A DNA stretch of 64,000 nt from Halodesulfovibrio marinisediminis DSM 17456 (GTDB lineage: Bacteria; Desulfobacterota; Desulfovibrionia; Desulfovibrionales; Desulfovibrionaceae): positions 108,427 through 172,426 of the forward strand of contig NZ_FSRG01000008.1 of NCBI RefSeq assembly GCF_900129975.1, given 5' to 3'. Positions 36,997 to 45,432 of the stretch are shown piece after piece. A program made the translations under genes and the position numbers. The notes under the pieces were generated by a model. That model made no database searches and was not told the DNA's origin. It was given only the letters and a program-made list of their open reading frames with translations. Every line of letters begins with the position of its first letter. The stretch's first letter is position 1.

Positions 36997-38595
36997 TTAA
37001 CGACGGGAAGCAGGTTCAACAAACAGTTTATTGCCGCGAATCTGGTTACCGTTCATTACATTAAGAACTTCCTGTGCGTAGTCTTCTGGAACTTCAACGA
37101 AGGAGAAGCGATCGTAGATATCGATTGCACCAATCATTTTACCAGGAAGACCGGATTCACCAGCAATAGCACCTACGATATCGCGTGCGCCAATACGGCT
37201 CTTACGGCCAACGTTGATGAACAGACGAACCATACCAGCCTGTGCACCAGTGTCACCAAAAGATTTCTTCTGTTCAGGCATTGTATCGCCAAGTTCACGA
37301 TGCATGAGAATTTTAAGCAGAGCAGCTGCCATCTCAGCAGTAGTGAGGTCGCCATCAAATTCGTTCTGAATGAAGTCGTCAACGATTGTGAGGTAACGAT
37401 CAAGCTCATGCTTGTGGATGTTCTCACGGATTTCGTCGAGCAGCTTGCTAGATTTCGCATTTTCAACGTCCGCAATGGTTGGAACCTGATGCTGAACGAT
37501 GCGAGCTTTAGTAAAGCGTTTGATATCGCGAAGCTTCCAGAATTCTTTACCGGAAACAAAAGTAAATGCACGACCCATACGACCTGCACGACCAGTACGA
37601 CCGATACGGTGAACATAGTATTCTACGTCGTTTGGAATATCGTAGTTAACTACTGCTTCAACATCGTCTACGTCGATACCACGAGCAGCTACGTCTGTTG
37701 CAACGAGCACTTCGATGTTGCCTTTACGGAAACGGTTCATAACACGGTCACGCTGCGTCTGGTTCAAGTTACCGTGCAAGCCGTCTGCCTGATATCCTCG
37801 ACCCTGAAGATTTGCTGTAAGTTCGTCTACACCGCGTTTAGTAGAACAGAAAACGATGGTGAGTTTCGGGTTGTATACATCGAGTACACGGCAGAGTGCA
37901 TCCATTTTCTGGAACGGACGAACTTCATAGTAGATCTGTTCGATGTTAGGAACAGTAAGAACTTTCTGAGTAACTTTGAGGAACTCAGGAGTCTTAAGGA
38001 AGCGTTTTGCAAGCTGCAAAATCTCGTCACGCATAGTAGCGGAGAAGAATACAGTCTGGCTTTCTTCCGGTACCTGCTCAAGGATGAACTCGATGTCATC
38101 ACGGAAGCCCATATCGAGCATTTCGTCCGCTTCATCAAGAACAGCCATATTGATATCCTGAAGAGAAATGGTACCACGTTTCATGTGGTCCATAATACGG
38201 CCCGGAGTACCAACAATAACCTGCACGCCACGACGAAGAGCTTTGATCTGACGTTCGATTGGCTGGCCACCGTAAATTGGCAGAACAAACAAACCACGCT
38301 TACGTTTCGCAAGCTGGCTCATCTCTGTTGCTACCTGAATAGCAAGCTCACGGGTTGGGCAAAGAATGATTGCCTGTGGAGATTTATGACGCACGTCCAC
38401 TTTTTCCAAAACTGGAATACCGAACGCTGCGGTTTTACCCGTACCGGTCTGAGCCTGACCAATTACATCCTTACCTTCGAGAAGGTGAGGAATAGCCATA
38501 GCCTGAATAGGAGATGCTTCTTCAAATCCCATGTCTTCAATGGATTTCAATAACTCCGGAGAAAGAGGGAGTTCAGAAAAAATACATCTTTCCAT
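36997..38595 (-). CDS. deaD: DEAD-box ATP-dependent RNA helicase (DeaD/CsdA type)
   Basis: 532 residues. Unwinds structured RNA in ribosome assembly, mRNA decay or cold adaptation. Motifs in order: Q-motif FEEASPIQAMAIPHLLEGKD, Walker A AQTGTGKT, PTRELAIQ, GTPGRIMDHM, DEAD in VLDEADEMLDMGF, SAT, HGNLNQTQRDRVMNRFRKG, ATDVAARGIDV and HRIGRTGRAGRMGRAF. The C-terminus (VRLFINVGRKSRIGARDIVGAIAGESG...) matches the DbpA-type RNA-binding domain of the DeaD subgroup. It is a single gene, and a GIY-YIG gene lies directly upstream on the same strand. Confidence 0.94.
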   Translation of the reverse strand: MERCIFSELPLSPELLKSIEDMGFEEASPIQAMAIPHLLEGKDVIGQAQTGTGKTAAFGIPVLEKVDVRHKSPQAIILCPTRELAIQVATEMSQLAKRKRGLFVLPIYGGQPIERQIKALRRGVQVIVGTPGRIMDHMKRGTISLQDINMAVLDEADEMLDMGFRDDIEFILEQVPEESQTVFFSATMRDEILQLAKRFLKTPEFLKVTQKVLTVPNIEQIYYEVRPFQKMDALCRVLDVYNPKLTIVFCSTKRGVDELTANLQGRGYQADGLHGNLNQTQRDRVMNRFRKGNIEVLVATDVAARGIDVDDVEAVVNYDIPNDVEYYVHRIGRTGRAGRMGRAFTFVSGKEFWKLRDIKRFTKARIVQHQVPTIADVENAKSSKLLDEIRENIHKHELDRYLTIVDDFIQNEFDGDLTTAEMAAALLKILMHRELGDTMPEQKKSFGDTGAQAGMVRLFINVGRKSRIGARDIVGAIAGESGLPGKMIGAIDIYDRFSFVEVPEDYAQEVLNVMNGNQIRGNKLFVEPASRR

Positions 38596-38625
38596 AATAA
38601 AATTCCTTATGCACTAACTGGCATC

Positions 38626-38916
38626 TTATGACTGCGCTGCAGAAGAAGCGAGCTCTCTGACGCACCTATTCAGAGTTTCTACTTTCTTGCCGGAGGGCTG
38701 TCTTTTTATGTTACATTCTATCTTAGAAGCAGTGCTCCGATCCGGAACAAAGGCGCTAGCAATCAGGGACACGGGACGTCTGGAGCGAGTGTATTTTGCT
38801 CCTTTTCCCGAGTTATGTTCGCCAAGGCGTCTGTTCATATCGGTTGTTATGCCGCAATAAAGCGAACCATCTGAACATTGCACAAGATAGACTACCCAAC
38901 TCTTTTTTATCGACAT
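38626..38916 (-). CDS. GIY-YIG domain protein (UPF0213 family)
   Basis: 96 residues from the ATG at 38916; a GTG five codons upstream is also possible. Catalytic-type GIY-YIG motif VVYLVQCSDGSLYCGITTDMNRRLGEHNSGKGAKYTRSRRP, the compact single-domain form like YhbQ. Suspected structure-specific endonuclease in DNA repair, but function is not established for this family. Located just before deaD. Confidence 0.88.
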   Translation of the reverse strand: MSIKKSWVVYLVQCSDGSLYCGITTDMNRRLGEHNSGKGAKYTRSRRPVSLIASAFVPDRSTASKIECNIKRQPSGKKVETLNRCVRELASSAAQS

Positions 38917-38962
38917 CGTTTTGTCTTGCACGATACCAGTCTATGCAGTGGTCTGACCTCTG

Positions 38963-39682
38963 CTAGCATTTGCAGGCTGCAGCGGTTGTATTTTCAAGCT
39001 TCAAAGTATCACCCGGTTTCAAGTCGTAGAGGCGACAATCCGGAGCATAATTCTGCAACTGGTAAGCAAAATCTTTTGTGTTCTGGTCAAGGACGGGGAA
39101 GGTGCCCCAGTGCATCGGTATCACGCTCTTGCACTTAAGCAGGCTGCAAGCGAGTGCAGCCTGTCTTGCGTCCATTGTAAACACGCCGCCTATCGGCAGC
39201 AGGGCGAGATCGATGTCATACAATCGCCCCCATAATTCCATTCCTGAGAAAATTCCTGTGTCACCGGCATGATATACGGTGTATCCGTCATCCAATCGGA
39301 AAATGTACCCGACAGGGGCACCGGATTCTGTAGAATGGTAGGCTTGTGTCATGGTCACACTAACACCTTCCACCACAATTGTTCCACCGATATTAAAACC
39401 GATACCATTAATAACCTGTTCCTGCGGAACGCCAGCTTCTACAAGCCGTTCCGCCGTGCCCACAATAGCACCAAGCTTTGCACCTGTGGCTCTGCAAATA
39501 TCTACTGTTGAACCAGTATGATCTCCATGATCATGAGTTACGAACACTGCATCCGGCTTTGATGCCTTCTGCCAAACAGTAGCAGCAGAAGGATTCCCTT
39601 CAAAAAATGGATCAATTAAAATTGTTGCTGAGGGAGTCTTCAGTTGAAAATTTGCGTGTCCATTCCATTGCAGTTCCTGCAT
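38963..39682 (-). CDS. Metal-dependent hydrolase of the metallo-beta-lactamase fold (UPF0173/UlaG-like)
   Basis: 239 residues. The metal site is [17 protein letters not shown], followed by [27 protein letters not shown] and [10 protein letters not shown]. These are the residues of the UPF0173 hydrolase group related to ascorbate-6-phosphate lactonase UlaG. GGAGGACAGC precedes the ATG. It probably hydrolyses a lactone or phosphodiester; substrate unknown. The ubiX-like gene lies just upstream on the same strand. Confidence 0.87.
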   Translation of the reverse strand: MQELQWNGHANFQLKTPSATILIDPFFEGNPSAATVWQKASKPDAVFVTHDHGDHTGSTVDICRATGAKLGAIVGTAERLVEAGVPQEQVINGIGFNIGGTIVVEGVSVTMTQAYHSTESGAPVGYIFRLDDGYTVYHAGDTGIFSGMELWGRLYDIDLALLPIGGVFTMDARQAALACSLLKCKSVIPMHWGTFPVLDQNTKDFAYQLQNYAPDCRLYDLKPGDTLKLENTTAAACKC

Positions 39683-39711
39683 GTGCTGTCCTCCGGCTAA
39701 AGATGAAGCGG

Positions 39712-40275
39712 CTACATGCCGTTCCAGCGTTTAACTAAAGAATGTTCAATGCCTAAATGATCGAGCATTCTACCTACCAAATGAGTACAAATATCTTCTA
39801 TCGTCTCAGGCTTTGAATAAAAGCCTGGAGTAGGCGGCATAATAAGCGCACCAGCTTCATCAGCGGCAAGCATATTCTGCAAATGAATTCGGTTGAGCGG
39901 AGTTTCGCGAGGAACAAGAATAAGCTTTCTGCGTTCTTTCAATGTCACGTCAGCAGCTCTATGTATAAGGTTAGAGCCGATGCCGTTAGCAATGGCACCA
40001 AGAGAAGCCATTGAACAAGGGCACACTATCATACCGTCATGCAGCCATGAACCACTTGCCGGTGCTGCCCCGAATTCGTGCTGTGTGTAAACAGTGTTTG
40101 CGTAGGAGGTAAGCTGATCGAGATCCAGCCCTGATTCAAGCTCAAGGACTGTCTTGGCTGCATCAGATACAATAAGATGTACCTCAGCCTGAGAAGTAGC
40201 GGCGAGTTCTTTGAGCAGCGTAACAGACAGCGGCATGCCGCTGGCACCTGTCACTGCTACAACAATCTTTTTCAT
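39712..40275 (-). CDS. ubiX: UbiX-family flavin prenyltransferase
   Basis: 187 residues. Makes prenylated FMN for UbiD-type decarboxylases. N-terminal [20 protein letters not shown] is the FMN phosphate loop. [61 protein letters not shown] is the family core with the PCSM motif. The ATG at 40275 is preferred (GAGAG upstream) over a GTG three codons earlier. No ubiD gene is in the window, so its partner is elsewhere, perhaps for menaquinone synthesis. Confidence 0.92.
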   Translation of the reverse strand: MKKIVVAVTGASGMPLSVTLLKELAATSQAEVHLIVSDAAKTVLELESGLDLDQLTSYANTVYTQHEFGAAPASGSWLHDGMIVCPCSMASLGAIANGIGSNLIHRAADVTLKERRKLILVPRETPLNRIHLQNMLAADEAGALIMPPTPGFYSKPETIEDICTHLVGRMLDHLGIEHSLVKRWNGM

Positions 40276-40708
40276 GACTCTCACTTACTATCGAAACATT
40301 TCAGTTCCGGTGTACATTAAAAAACGCAGGCTAGACAAATTAACAGTTGAGCGAAAATTCGCTATACTTTTTTGCCTTGCAAGCGGCTTTAACAAACTAA
40401 TTATGCGAGTGCTAGCGAAATAAACTGCAAATGAAATTTTTTTGCCTTCTTGTACAATTTTGTAAAAATACACTTCTCTTTTTGTCATTTGTTGTACTAA
40501 GTTCAAAATATTCGTAGCTCAAATAGCTTAAAATGACAAATATGTAATTCTAACGCCACACCTGATGCAATCCGAGACACCTCGAGACATCATGAATCAC
40601 CCGCGATCCTTCCACATACTCTACACTCACCCTATGCAATGTCCGTTTCCGCGTTTTGTTACCTTACACCATTTTAAGCAGTCAGTGCATGACAACTCGT
40701 TATATAAC
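40276..40708. other. Intergenic region before tRNA-Arg
   Basis: About 430 AT-rich bases between ubiX and the tRNA promoter, with no credible gene, terminator or repeat that I can see. It would be the ancestral flank of the tRNA and lies outside the island. Confidence 0.4.
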
Positions 40709-40737
40709 TTGACATCATTGGCGCTCAAGTCTACTTA
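40709..40737 (+). promoter_or_regulatory. Likely promoter of tRNA-Arg
   Basis: A consensus TTGACA at 40709-40714 and TACTTA at 40732-40737, with a 17-base spacer, precede the tRNA by nine bases. The -10 is imperfect. Confidence 0.6.
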
Positions 40738-40746
40738 ATCGCCCAC

Positions 40747-40823
<77 letters not shown>

Positions 40824-40852
40824 CGCTGAACAATTTTCTTGAAAGATGCTGT

Positions 40853-40889
40853 AAAGGAAATCCTTGTATACCAAGGGTTTCCTTTTTTT
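40853..40889 (+). terminator. Terminator after tRNA-Arg
   Basis: AAAGGAAATCCTTG against CAAGGGTTTCCTTT with one wobble, then TTTTTTT. A diverged copy lies at the same distance after attR (48141). Confidence 0.85.
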
Positions 40890-40939
40890 GTTTGTTCGGT
40901 TTTGTAAGATGCTGAAAGTTGACGTGTACTCAAAGTCGT

Positions 40940-40995
40940 GAGTAACAATTGGAGTAACTTCTTTGATTAGGTTTAAAGTTACTCACATGTTACTC
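40940..40995. promoter_or_regulatory. Four GAGTAAC heptamers (putative integrase arm sites or operator) before the integrase
   Basis: GAGTAAC at 40940-40946 and 40952-40958 (5-bp spacer), and the inverse GTTACTC at 40978-40984 and 40989-40995. It ends 13 bases before the integrase ATG. Matching direct pairs lie at 48018-48036 and 48228-48246. Spacing suggests integrase or excisionase binding, or autoregulation. Confidence 0.6.
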
Positions 40996-41008
40996 ATAAG
41001 GAAACACG

Positions 41009-42202
41009 ATGTCTCTTACTGCCAAGAAAATTGAATCTGCAAAACCTAGCAATAAACTATATCGAATCACAGACTCTCACGGATTGTGTCTTGAAGTACC
41101 GCCCACTGGTCAAAAGCGTTGGCGGCTTAGATATCGTGTAGATGGAAAGTCGAAGATGATCTCTTTAGGAACTTATCCAGAAGTCACCCTCAAGGAAGCG
41201 CGGAAAAAGCGTGATGTAATGCGAGTGCAGATAGCGGACTCAGTTGATCCTTCTTTACTCCGCAAAGCAGAAATAAGCAAACAACAAAATAAGACCCAAA
41301 ACACTTTCGAAGCAATTTCTCTGGAGTGGGCAGAAAAACACTTCATTAATAAAAGCTTAAAGACAAGAGCCACCGATTTAAGCAGATTGGAACGTGATGT
41401 TCTTCCAATTATTGGCGCAAAACAAATAGCCGAAGTCTCAACTCTCGACATGCTAAAACTAGTTGAGCGCATCGAAAAACGAGGCGCCTACGAAGCAGCA
41501 AGACGGACTCGGGCGTTGTGTTCTAGAATTTTCCGCTATGCCATTGCGTTAGAAAAAATTGACAAAAACCCTGCCGACAATGCCCGCGCCTTTCTCACCC
41601 CCCTTCCAGCCATTGTTAAACATCATGCAGCCCTCACATCTCCTGACGACGTCACGCAACTCATGAGGGCAATTGACGAGTTTGAAGGCCACTTTGTTGT
41701 TAAATGTGCTTTGCAAACAGTTGCCTATACCTTTCTAAGAAGTAGTGAGCTTAGGTTTGGGTCATGGTCGGAAATTGATTTTGATAACGCAATATGGCGC
41801 ATTCCAGCAGAACGAATGAAAGCGAAACATGCCCATGAAGTTCCACTACCAACACAAGTTATTTCAATTTTACATGAGTTGTACCCATTAACTCATGATG
41901 CAAAATATATATTTCCAAGTGTGCGCTCTATAGCAAGGCCACTGTCTGAAAATACGATCAATGCAGCTCTCCGACGTTTAGGCTTTTCGAAAGAGCAAAT
42001 GACTTGCCATGGATTCAGAGGGATGGCTTCCACCACCCTCAACCGCGAAGGATTCAATTCAGATTGGATTGAGTCCCAGCTTGCCCATAAAGAAAAAAAC
42101 ATGGTGAGGGCAGCCTACAACCATGCTGACTACTATTCTGATCGCAAAAAGATGATGCAGTGGTATGCGGATCATTTGGACTTACTTTGTCATGAGCGGT
42201 AG
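41009..42202 (+). CDS. int: P4-type tyrosine recombinase (integrase)
   Basis: 397 residues. Residues about 1-100 are the DUF4102 arm-binding N-terminus (MSLTAKKIESAKPSNKLYRITDSHGLCLEVPPTGQKRWRLRYR). A core-binding domain follows, then the catalytic domain (about 200-390). Visible catalytic residues: Arg in LRSSELRFGSWSEID, the HGFRGMAST box, His360 in LAHKEKN and the nucleophile Tyr370 in AAYNHADYY. AAGGAAA precedes the ATG. It lies 185 bases after the tRNA, the standard P4-family arrangement, and probably catalyses both integration and excision with the AlpA-like protein. Followed by a terminator. Confidence 0.95.
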   Translation: MSLTAKKIESAKPSNKLYRITDSHGLCLEVPPTGQKRWRLRYRVDGKSKMISLGTYPEVTLKEARKKRDVMRVQIADSVDPSLLRKAEISKQQNKTQNTFEAISLEWAEKHFINKSLKTRATDLSRLERDVLPIIGAKQIAEVSTLDMLKLVERIEKRGAYEAARRTRALCSRIFRYAIALEKIDKNPADNARAFLTPLPAIVKHHAALTSPDDVTQLMRAIDEFEGHFVVKCALQTVAYTFLRSSELRFGSWSEIDFDNAIWRIPAERMKAKHAHEVPLPTQVISILHELYPLTHDAKYIFPSVRSIARPLSENTINAALRRLGFSKEQMTCHGFRGMASTTLNREGFNSDWIESQLAHKEKNMVRAAYNHADYYSDRKKMMQWYADHLDLLCHER

Positions 42203-42235
42203 CCTCCACGAGCACAACTTTACTTGTTACCACCT

Positions 42236-42271
42236 AAAAAGCCTGTTGGAATTTTCCGACGGGCTTTTTTA
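42236..42271 (+). terminator. Terminator after the integrase
   Basis: AAAGCCTGTTGG pairs with CCGACGGGCTTT with two wobbles, then T-run. Confidence 0.82.
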
Positions 42272-42463
42272 ACACACCACAACGCACACTTCTTTGCATA
42301 AATTTACAAAGATTTTAGGTTATATACAACGCATACCATCCCCACCTATCTGAATTCATCAACTTCCATACTAGCACACAAGCCAGTTTCGGCATTTTTT
42401 TAATGCATGACATGGCCGCCGAATATTTCTTCTAATGTCGTGCTCAACCTCTTTGGAGGAAAA

Positions 42464-42655
42464 ATGGAACTTATCAAATTCCCAGAAACTGGCTTCCTAC
42501 GCGAAAAAAATCTTTACAGCTTTGTTCCAGTATCTCGAACAACTCTATGGCAGTGGGTACGTGCAGACAAATTCCCAAAACCAATAAAGTTGGCAGCGCG
42601 AACTACTGTCTGGCGTGCTGAAGATGTTCGCAAGTGGATCAAACAGCAGGGGTAA
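42464..42655 (+). CDS. AlpA-type helix-turn-helix regulator/excisionase-like protein
   Basis: 63 residues starting MELIKFPETGFLREKNLYSFVP with strong GGAGGAAAA upstream (a 19-codon upstream extension is dropped). VPVSRTTLWQWVRADKFPKPIKLAARTTVWRAEDVRKWIKQQG is the AlpA/winged HTH signature (S-R-x-T-x-W plus R-T-V-x-W-x-x-x-D-V). In P4-like elements AlpA proteins switch on or help integrase, acting in excision. Its gene directly precedes the Rep-like gene. Confidence 0.9.
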   Translation: MELIKFPETGFLREKNLYSFVPVSRTTLWQWVRADKFPKPIKLAARTTVWRAEDVRKWIKQQG

Positions 42656-42658
42656 ACA

Positions 42659-43957
42659 ATGAACACATCCTCTACCCCTGCTATTGAGCCAGATCAATAC
42701 GCTACTGGCAAACTGCCCATTACTTACGATTTCAAACAAGAAGATGGATGGATTTCAGTAAAAAATAGCGCCTTCTTCTCGTTAGCTAAAGATCTTAAAC
42801 GCGAGCTCATTGATCAAGAAATTGTCACAAACCATACTAAATCTAGACGAGGAAAACATCTTGAAGCCAATTTAATGAGTTGTACTCGACGCTCCGAAAG
42901 TTCAATCCTTCGGTATTACGAAGATAATAAAGCACATGTCCAAGTCATGCATTGTCAAAGCAAATATTGTTTTGACTGCTCTGAAGCGCGGATGCGCCGT
43001 AATATTAAAGATGTATTATCCTACTTAAGACCCATTATTTTAAAGTACAAATGTCCAACAGCTTATCATTTTGTATTTACATTACCTAAAAATGTTCAAA
43101 GAAAAATCTTAGAAAACAAAAAAAAAGAGAATAATCTTTTAACAAAAATTAAACGTATCATCTACCAATGTATGCTTTCGACAAATAATGTTCGAAACAA
43201 AAACATACTACTTCACAAAAATAGACATGTAGTGGGAAATAACTCGCTCATGAACTTCAATCTACATTATCACTTTGTCGCAATCGCTGGGATATATGTA
43301 GAAACAGTTAACCAGAAGAAGAAAGAGTACACAATTTGCACTAATACGATATCTGGCCATGTTGCCCCTGAAACAATACATGCGATTAATGCAAAATGGA
43401 AAAAAGTGCTTCAAAAATTCAGTAATGACCCAACGATTAATTCAATCGTAAAAGTGCGCTATGCAAATTTAAAAAAGAGCCACAAGCAAAACATGAAGAT
43501 TGTTACACGATTATTCATGTATGTGGGTAGATCCTTTGGAAAACATTTTGCTACTGCACCGTGTTTCTACCACCCGGAAAAAAAAGAGGTTGTCCTTTGT
43601 AGTAGCAATGATGGCGTAAGAGAATACAAAACATATTCTTTTTGGGAATACCTTCAACAGTGGATCTTCGTAAGAGACAATCGAAAAGCCCGTTGCGAGG
43701 GGATTCTAGGCGCACGAGATCGTTTTGCAAAAGTACTTGGTATCCAAAAAGTGGAAGACAAAATTATCCCAGAAATGGTTGACTATGACCCTGCTGAAAT
43801 AAAGAGATTTAGAAACAAAACCCCAAAAAACAAAATCAGTAATCGAACAGAAGTATACCTCAAAGACGAAACTGGGAGCTTACGACACATCCCGCCTTCA
43901 ACCTACGAGTTTGGTCTGCGCGGGAAAAACAAACGTTGGGAAGTTACTCCAGCTTAA
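42659..43957 (+). CDS. Putative HUH-type rolling-circle replication/relaxase-like protein
   Basis: 432 residues, start three bases after the AlpA stop. A Cys cluster (Cys99, Cys104, Cys107 in HCQSKYCFDC) looks like the zinc region of IS91 or Rep proteins. YHFVFTLPKNVQRKI (about 136-150) resembles the fold strand of IS91-like nucleases. LHYHFVAIAG (His203-x-His205) is an HUH-like metal motif, and Tyr288 in LFMYVGRSFGK is a possible nucleophile. This pattern fits a rolling-circle Rep of an integrative element. Sequence identity to a named family was not tested; function is inferred from motif layout. AT-rich and Lys-rich relative to neighbours. Confidence 0.6.
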   Translation: MNTSSTPAIEPDQYATGKLPITYDFKQEDGWISVKNSAFFSLAKDLKRELIDQEIVTNHTKSRRGKHLEANLMSCTRRSESSILRYYEDNKAHVQVMHCQSKYCFDCSEARMRRNIKDVLSYLRPIILKYKCPTAYHFVFTLPKNVQRKILENKKKENNLLTKIKRIIYQCMLSTNNVRNKNILLHKNRHVVGNNSLMNFNLHYHFVAIAGIYVETVNQKKKEYTICTNTISGHVAPETIHAINAKWKKVLQKFSNDPTINSIVKVRYANLKKSHKQNMKIVTRLFMYVGRSFGKHFATAPCFYHPEKKEVVLCSSNDGVREYKTYSFWEYLQQWIFVRDNRKARCEGILGARDRFAKVLGIQKVEDKIIPEMVDYDPAEIKRFRNKTPKNKISNRTEVYLKDETGSLRHIPPSTYEFGLRGKNKRWEVTPA

Positions 43958-44871
43958 TCATGCGATATTAATTTAATAAACGAGCGTGTTCTCTGCTTTT
44001 TTGAGAACGCGCTTTTTTCTCTTTCCTTACTGTAAACCTCCCCTAGTTGCTGCCACCTAAAAGTAGAAATTTTGCAAGGGGAGTTTGCTTCAAGAAACTC
44101 TGCCGGTGTAAGGTCTCCGAGAGATTCATGAGGCCGTTCTTCGTTGTATTCCTTAATCCAATGTTCTGTGCGTTCTTTAACTTCTTCCAGAATAGAAAAA
44201 AGATAGTAATCCAGAACTTCACTACGATAAGTACGATTAAAGCGCTCAATGTATGAATTCTGTGTGGGTTTCCCTGGCTGAATGTACTCCAAACACACAC
44301 CGTTGCTTTCTGCCCAATCGACCATCGCTACAGAGACAAGTTCCGGGCCGTTGTCCATTCTGAGCTTTTCCGGCAAACCTCTCCACGCCACAAGTCGATC
44401 CAGCACACGGAGCACCCGTCTCGTGGGTAAACTGGTATCAATTTCAATAGCTAAACATTCACGGTTAAAGTCATCAAGGACATTGAATGTTCTGAATCCT
44501 TGCCCGCTCATCAGCGCATCGTGCATGAAGTCTATCGACCAACAGTTGTTTGCATCGACAGGTACGGCAAGAGGTTCTGGATTCCGTGATGGAAGCCTTC
44601 TCTTCCCTTTGCGCCGTAAGTTCATTTTCAGCATGCAGTATACACGGTAAACACGCTTATGATTCCAACGGTGACCTTGGCGTCGTATGAGTCGAAATAA
44701 CTTTGCAAAGCCATATCTGGGATATCTCTCGGCCAGCTGAAGAAGCAATTCGATTACAGGTGTGTCGTCTCGTGGAGCAGGCTTATAGCTGTAAACTGAT
44801 CGCCACTGGTTCAGAGCAGCACAGGAACGTCGAACGCTCATGCCGTGCTCTTCAGTCATAAAATCTATCAA
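43954..44871 (-). CDS. IS3-family transposase OrfB (reads out of the element)
   Basis: 305 residues as an open frame. The DDE catalytic domain is visible: WSIDFMHDAL (Asp1), LRMDNGPELV (Asp2) and NSYIERFNRTYRSEV (Glu). LDDFNRECLAIEIDTSL and TPAEFLE near the end are typical of the IS3 group. The last 25 residues lie outside the IS (43954-44030) and come from flanking DNA, because the element's own end has no in-frame stop. Normal expression is as an OrfAB fusion by -1 frameshift from orfA, so the ATG at 44871 may not be used. Confidence 0.93.
   Translation of the reverse strand: MIDFMTEEHGMSVRRSCAALNQWRSVYSYKPAPRDDTPVIELLLQLAERYPRYGFAKLFRLIRRQGHRWNHKRVYRVYCMLKMNLRRKGKRRLPSRNPEPLAVPVDANNCWSIDFMHDALMSGQGFRTFNVLDDFNRECLAIEIDTSLPTRRVLRVLDRLVAWRGLPEKLRMDNGPELVSVAMVDWAESNGVCLEYIQPGKPTQNSYIERFNRTYRSEVLDYYLFSILEEVKERTEHWIKEYNEERPHESLGDLTPAEFLEANSPCKISTFRWQQLGEVYSKEREKSAFSKKQRTRSFIKLISHD
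43984..44018 (+). terminator. Terminator after the Rep-like gene
   Basis: GCGTGTTCTC/GAGAACGCGC stem with one G-T pair, and TTTTTT after it. It lies just before the IS3 left end. Confidence 0.82.
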
Positions 44872-45236
44872 TTCGCGTTTCTCAACTGGCGTTAAAGCTT
44901 TTTTGCGATCACGTCCTTTAGAGCTTCATTTTCAAGACTTAAATCAGCAAACATACGTTTAAGGCGACGGTTTTCCTCTTCAAGCTCTTTCATTCGCCGT
45001 ATGTCAGATGCTTCCATTCCACCATATTTCGATTTCCACTTGTAATATGTCGCAGGACTGACGCCATGTTCACGGCAAACATCGGCAACCTTTCGTCCGC
45101 CTTCAACCTCATTAAGAATTCGAATGATCTGATGTTCCGTAAATCGAGATTTCCGCATCGAATTAGCCTCCTTATAGGCTGATACGTTATCGAAAATCTC
45201 TACTTTTGGCTGATCTTATTTTACGGGAGGGTTACA
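44031..45236 (-). mobile_element. IS3-family insertion sequence (1206 bp)
   Basis: Ends carry matching inverted repeats: left TGTAAACCTCCC, and on the reverse strand of the right end TGTAACCCTCCC. Both continue to AAAAGTAGAAATTTT and AAAAGTAGAGATTTT. The flanking TTAC at 44027-44030 and 45237-45240 fits a 4-bp target duplication. OrfA and orfB lie on the minus strand. Confidence 0.85.
44892..45158 (-). CDS. IS3-family transposase OrfA
   Basis: 88 residues. The N-terminus holds the HTH_Tnp_1 motif (FTEHQIIRILNEVEGGRKVADVCREHGVSPATYYKWKSKYGG) and the C-terminus a leucine-zipper-like helix (LEEENRRLKRMFADLSLENEALK). The 3' end has the slippery run AAAAAAG; a -1 slip there joins it in frame to OrfB through ALTPVEKRELIDFMTEEHG. 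OrfA binds the terminal repeats. Confidence 0.92.
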   Translation of the reverse strand: MRKSRFTEHQIIRILNEVEGGRKVADVCREHGVSPATYYKWKSKYGGMEASDIRRMKELEEENRRLKRMFADLSLENEALKDVIAKKL

Positions 45237-45432
45237 TTACGACAGCTATAACCTACTGAAATTATTAGTCCCGACTTTTATGTACTTTTTAGGGACACCA
45301 CAACCGCACCCAAAGTGGCTTAACTTGGTGTCCACATTTTTATTGTAGGATCATATTGAGGAACCCTTGTAAAAACAAAAGATGTTTTGTAGTTAAGGCA
45401 ACTTAACTACAATAATATGAAAGGTTGAAGTG
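45237..45432. promoter_or_regulatory. Region upstream of MBOAT gene with an 11-bp palindrome
   Basis: Arms TTGTAGTTAAG (45387-45397) and CTTAACTACAA (45402-45412) with a 4-base spacer lie about 20 bases before the MBOAT start. A perfect palindrome of this size so near the start could be an operator for an element-encoded repressor. The promoter must be nearby but I cannot place it. Confidence 0.45.

Noticed and set aside
37300..38553. 417-codon plus-strand frame
   Set aside because: Antisense to deaD; the minus-strand protein has all helicase motifs and the plus frame has none.
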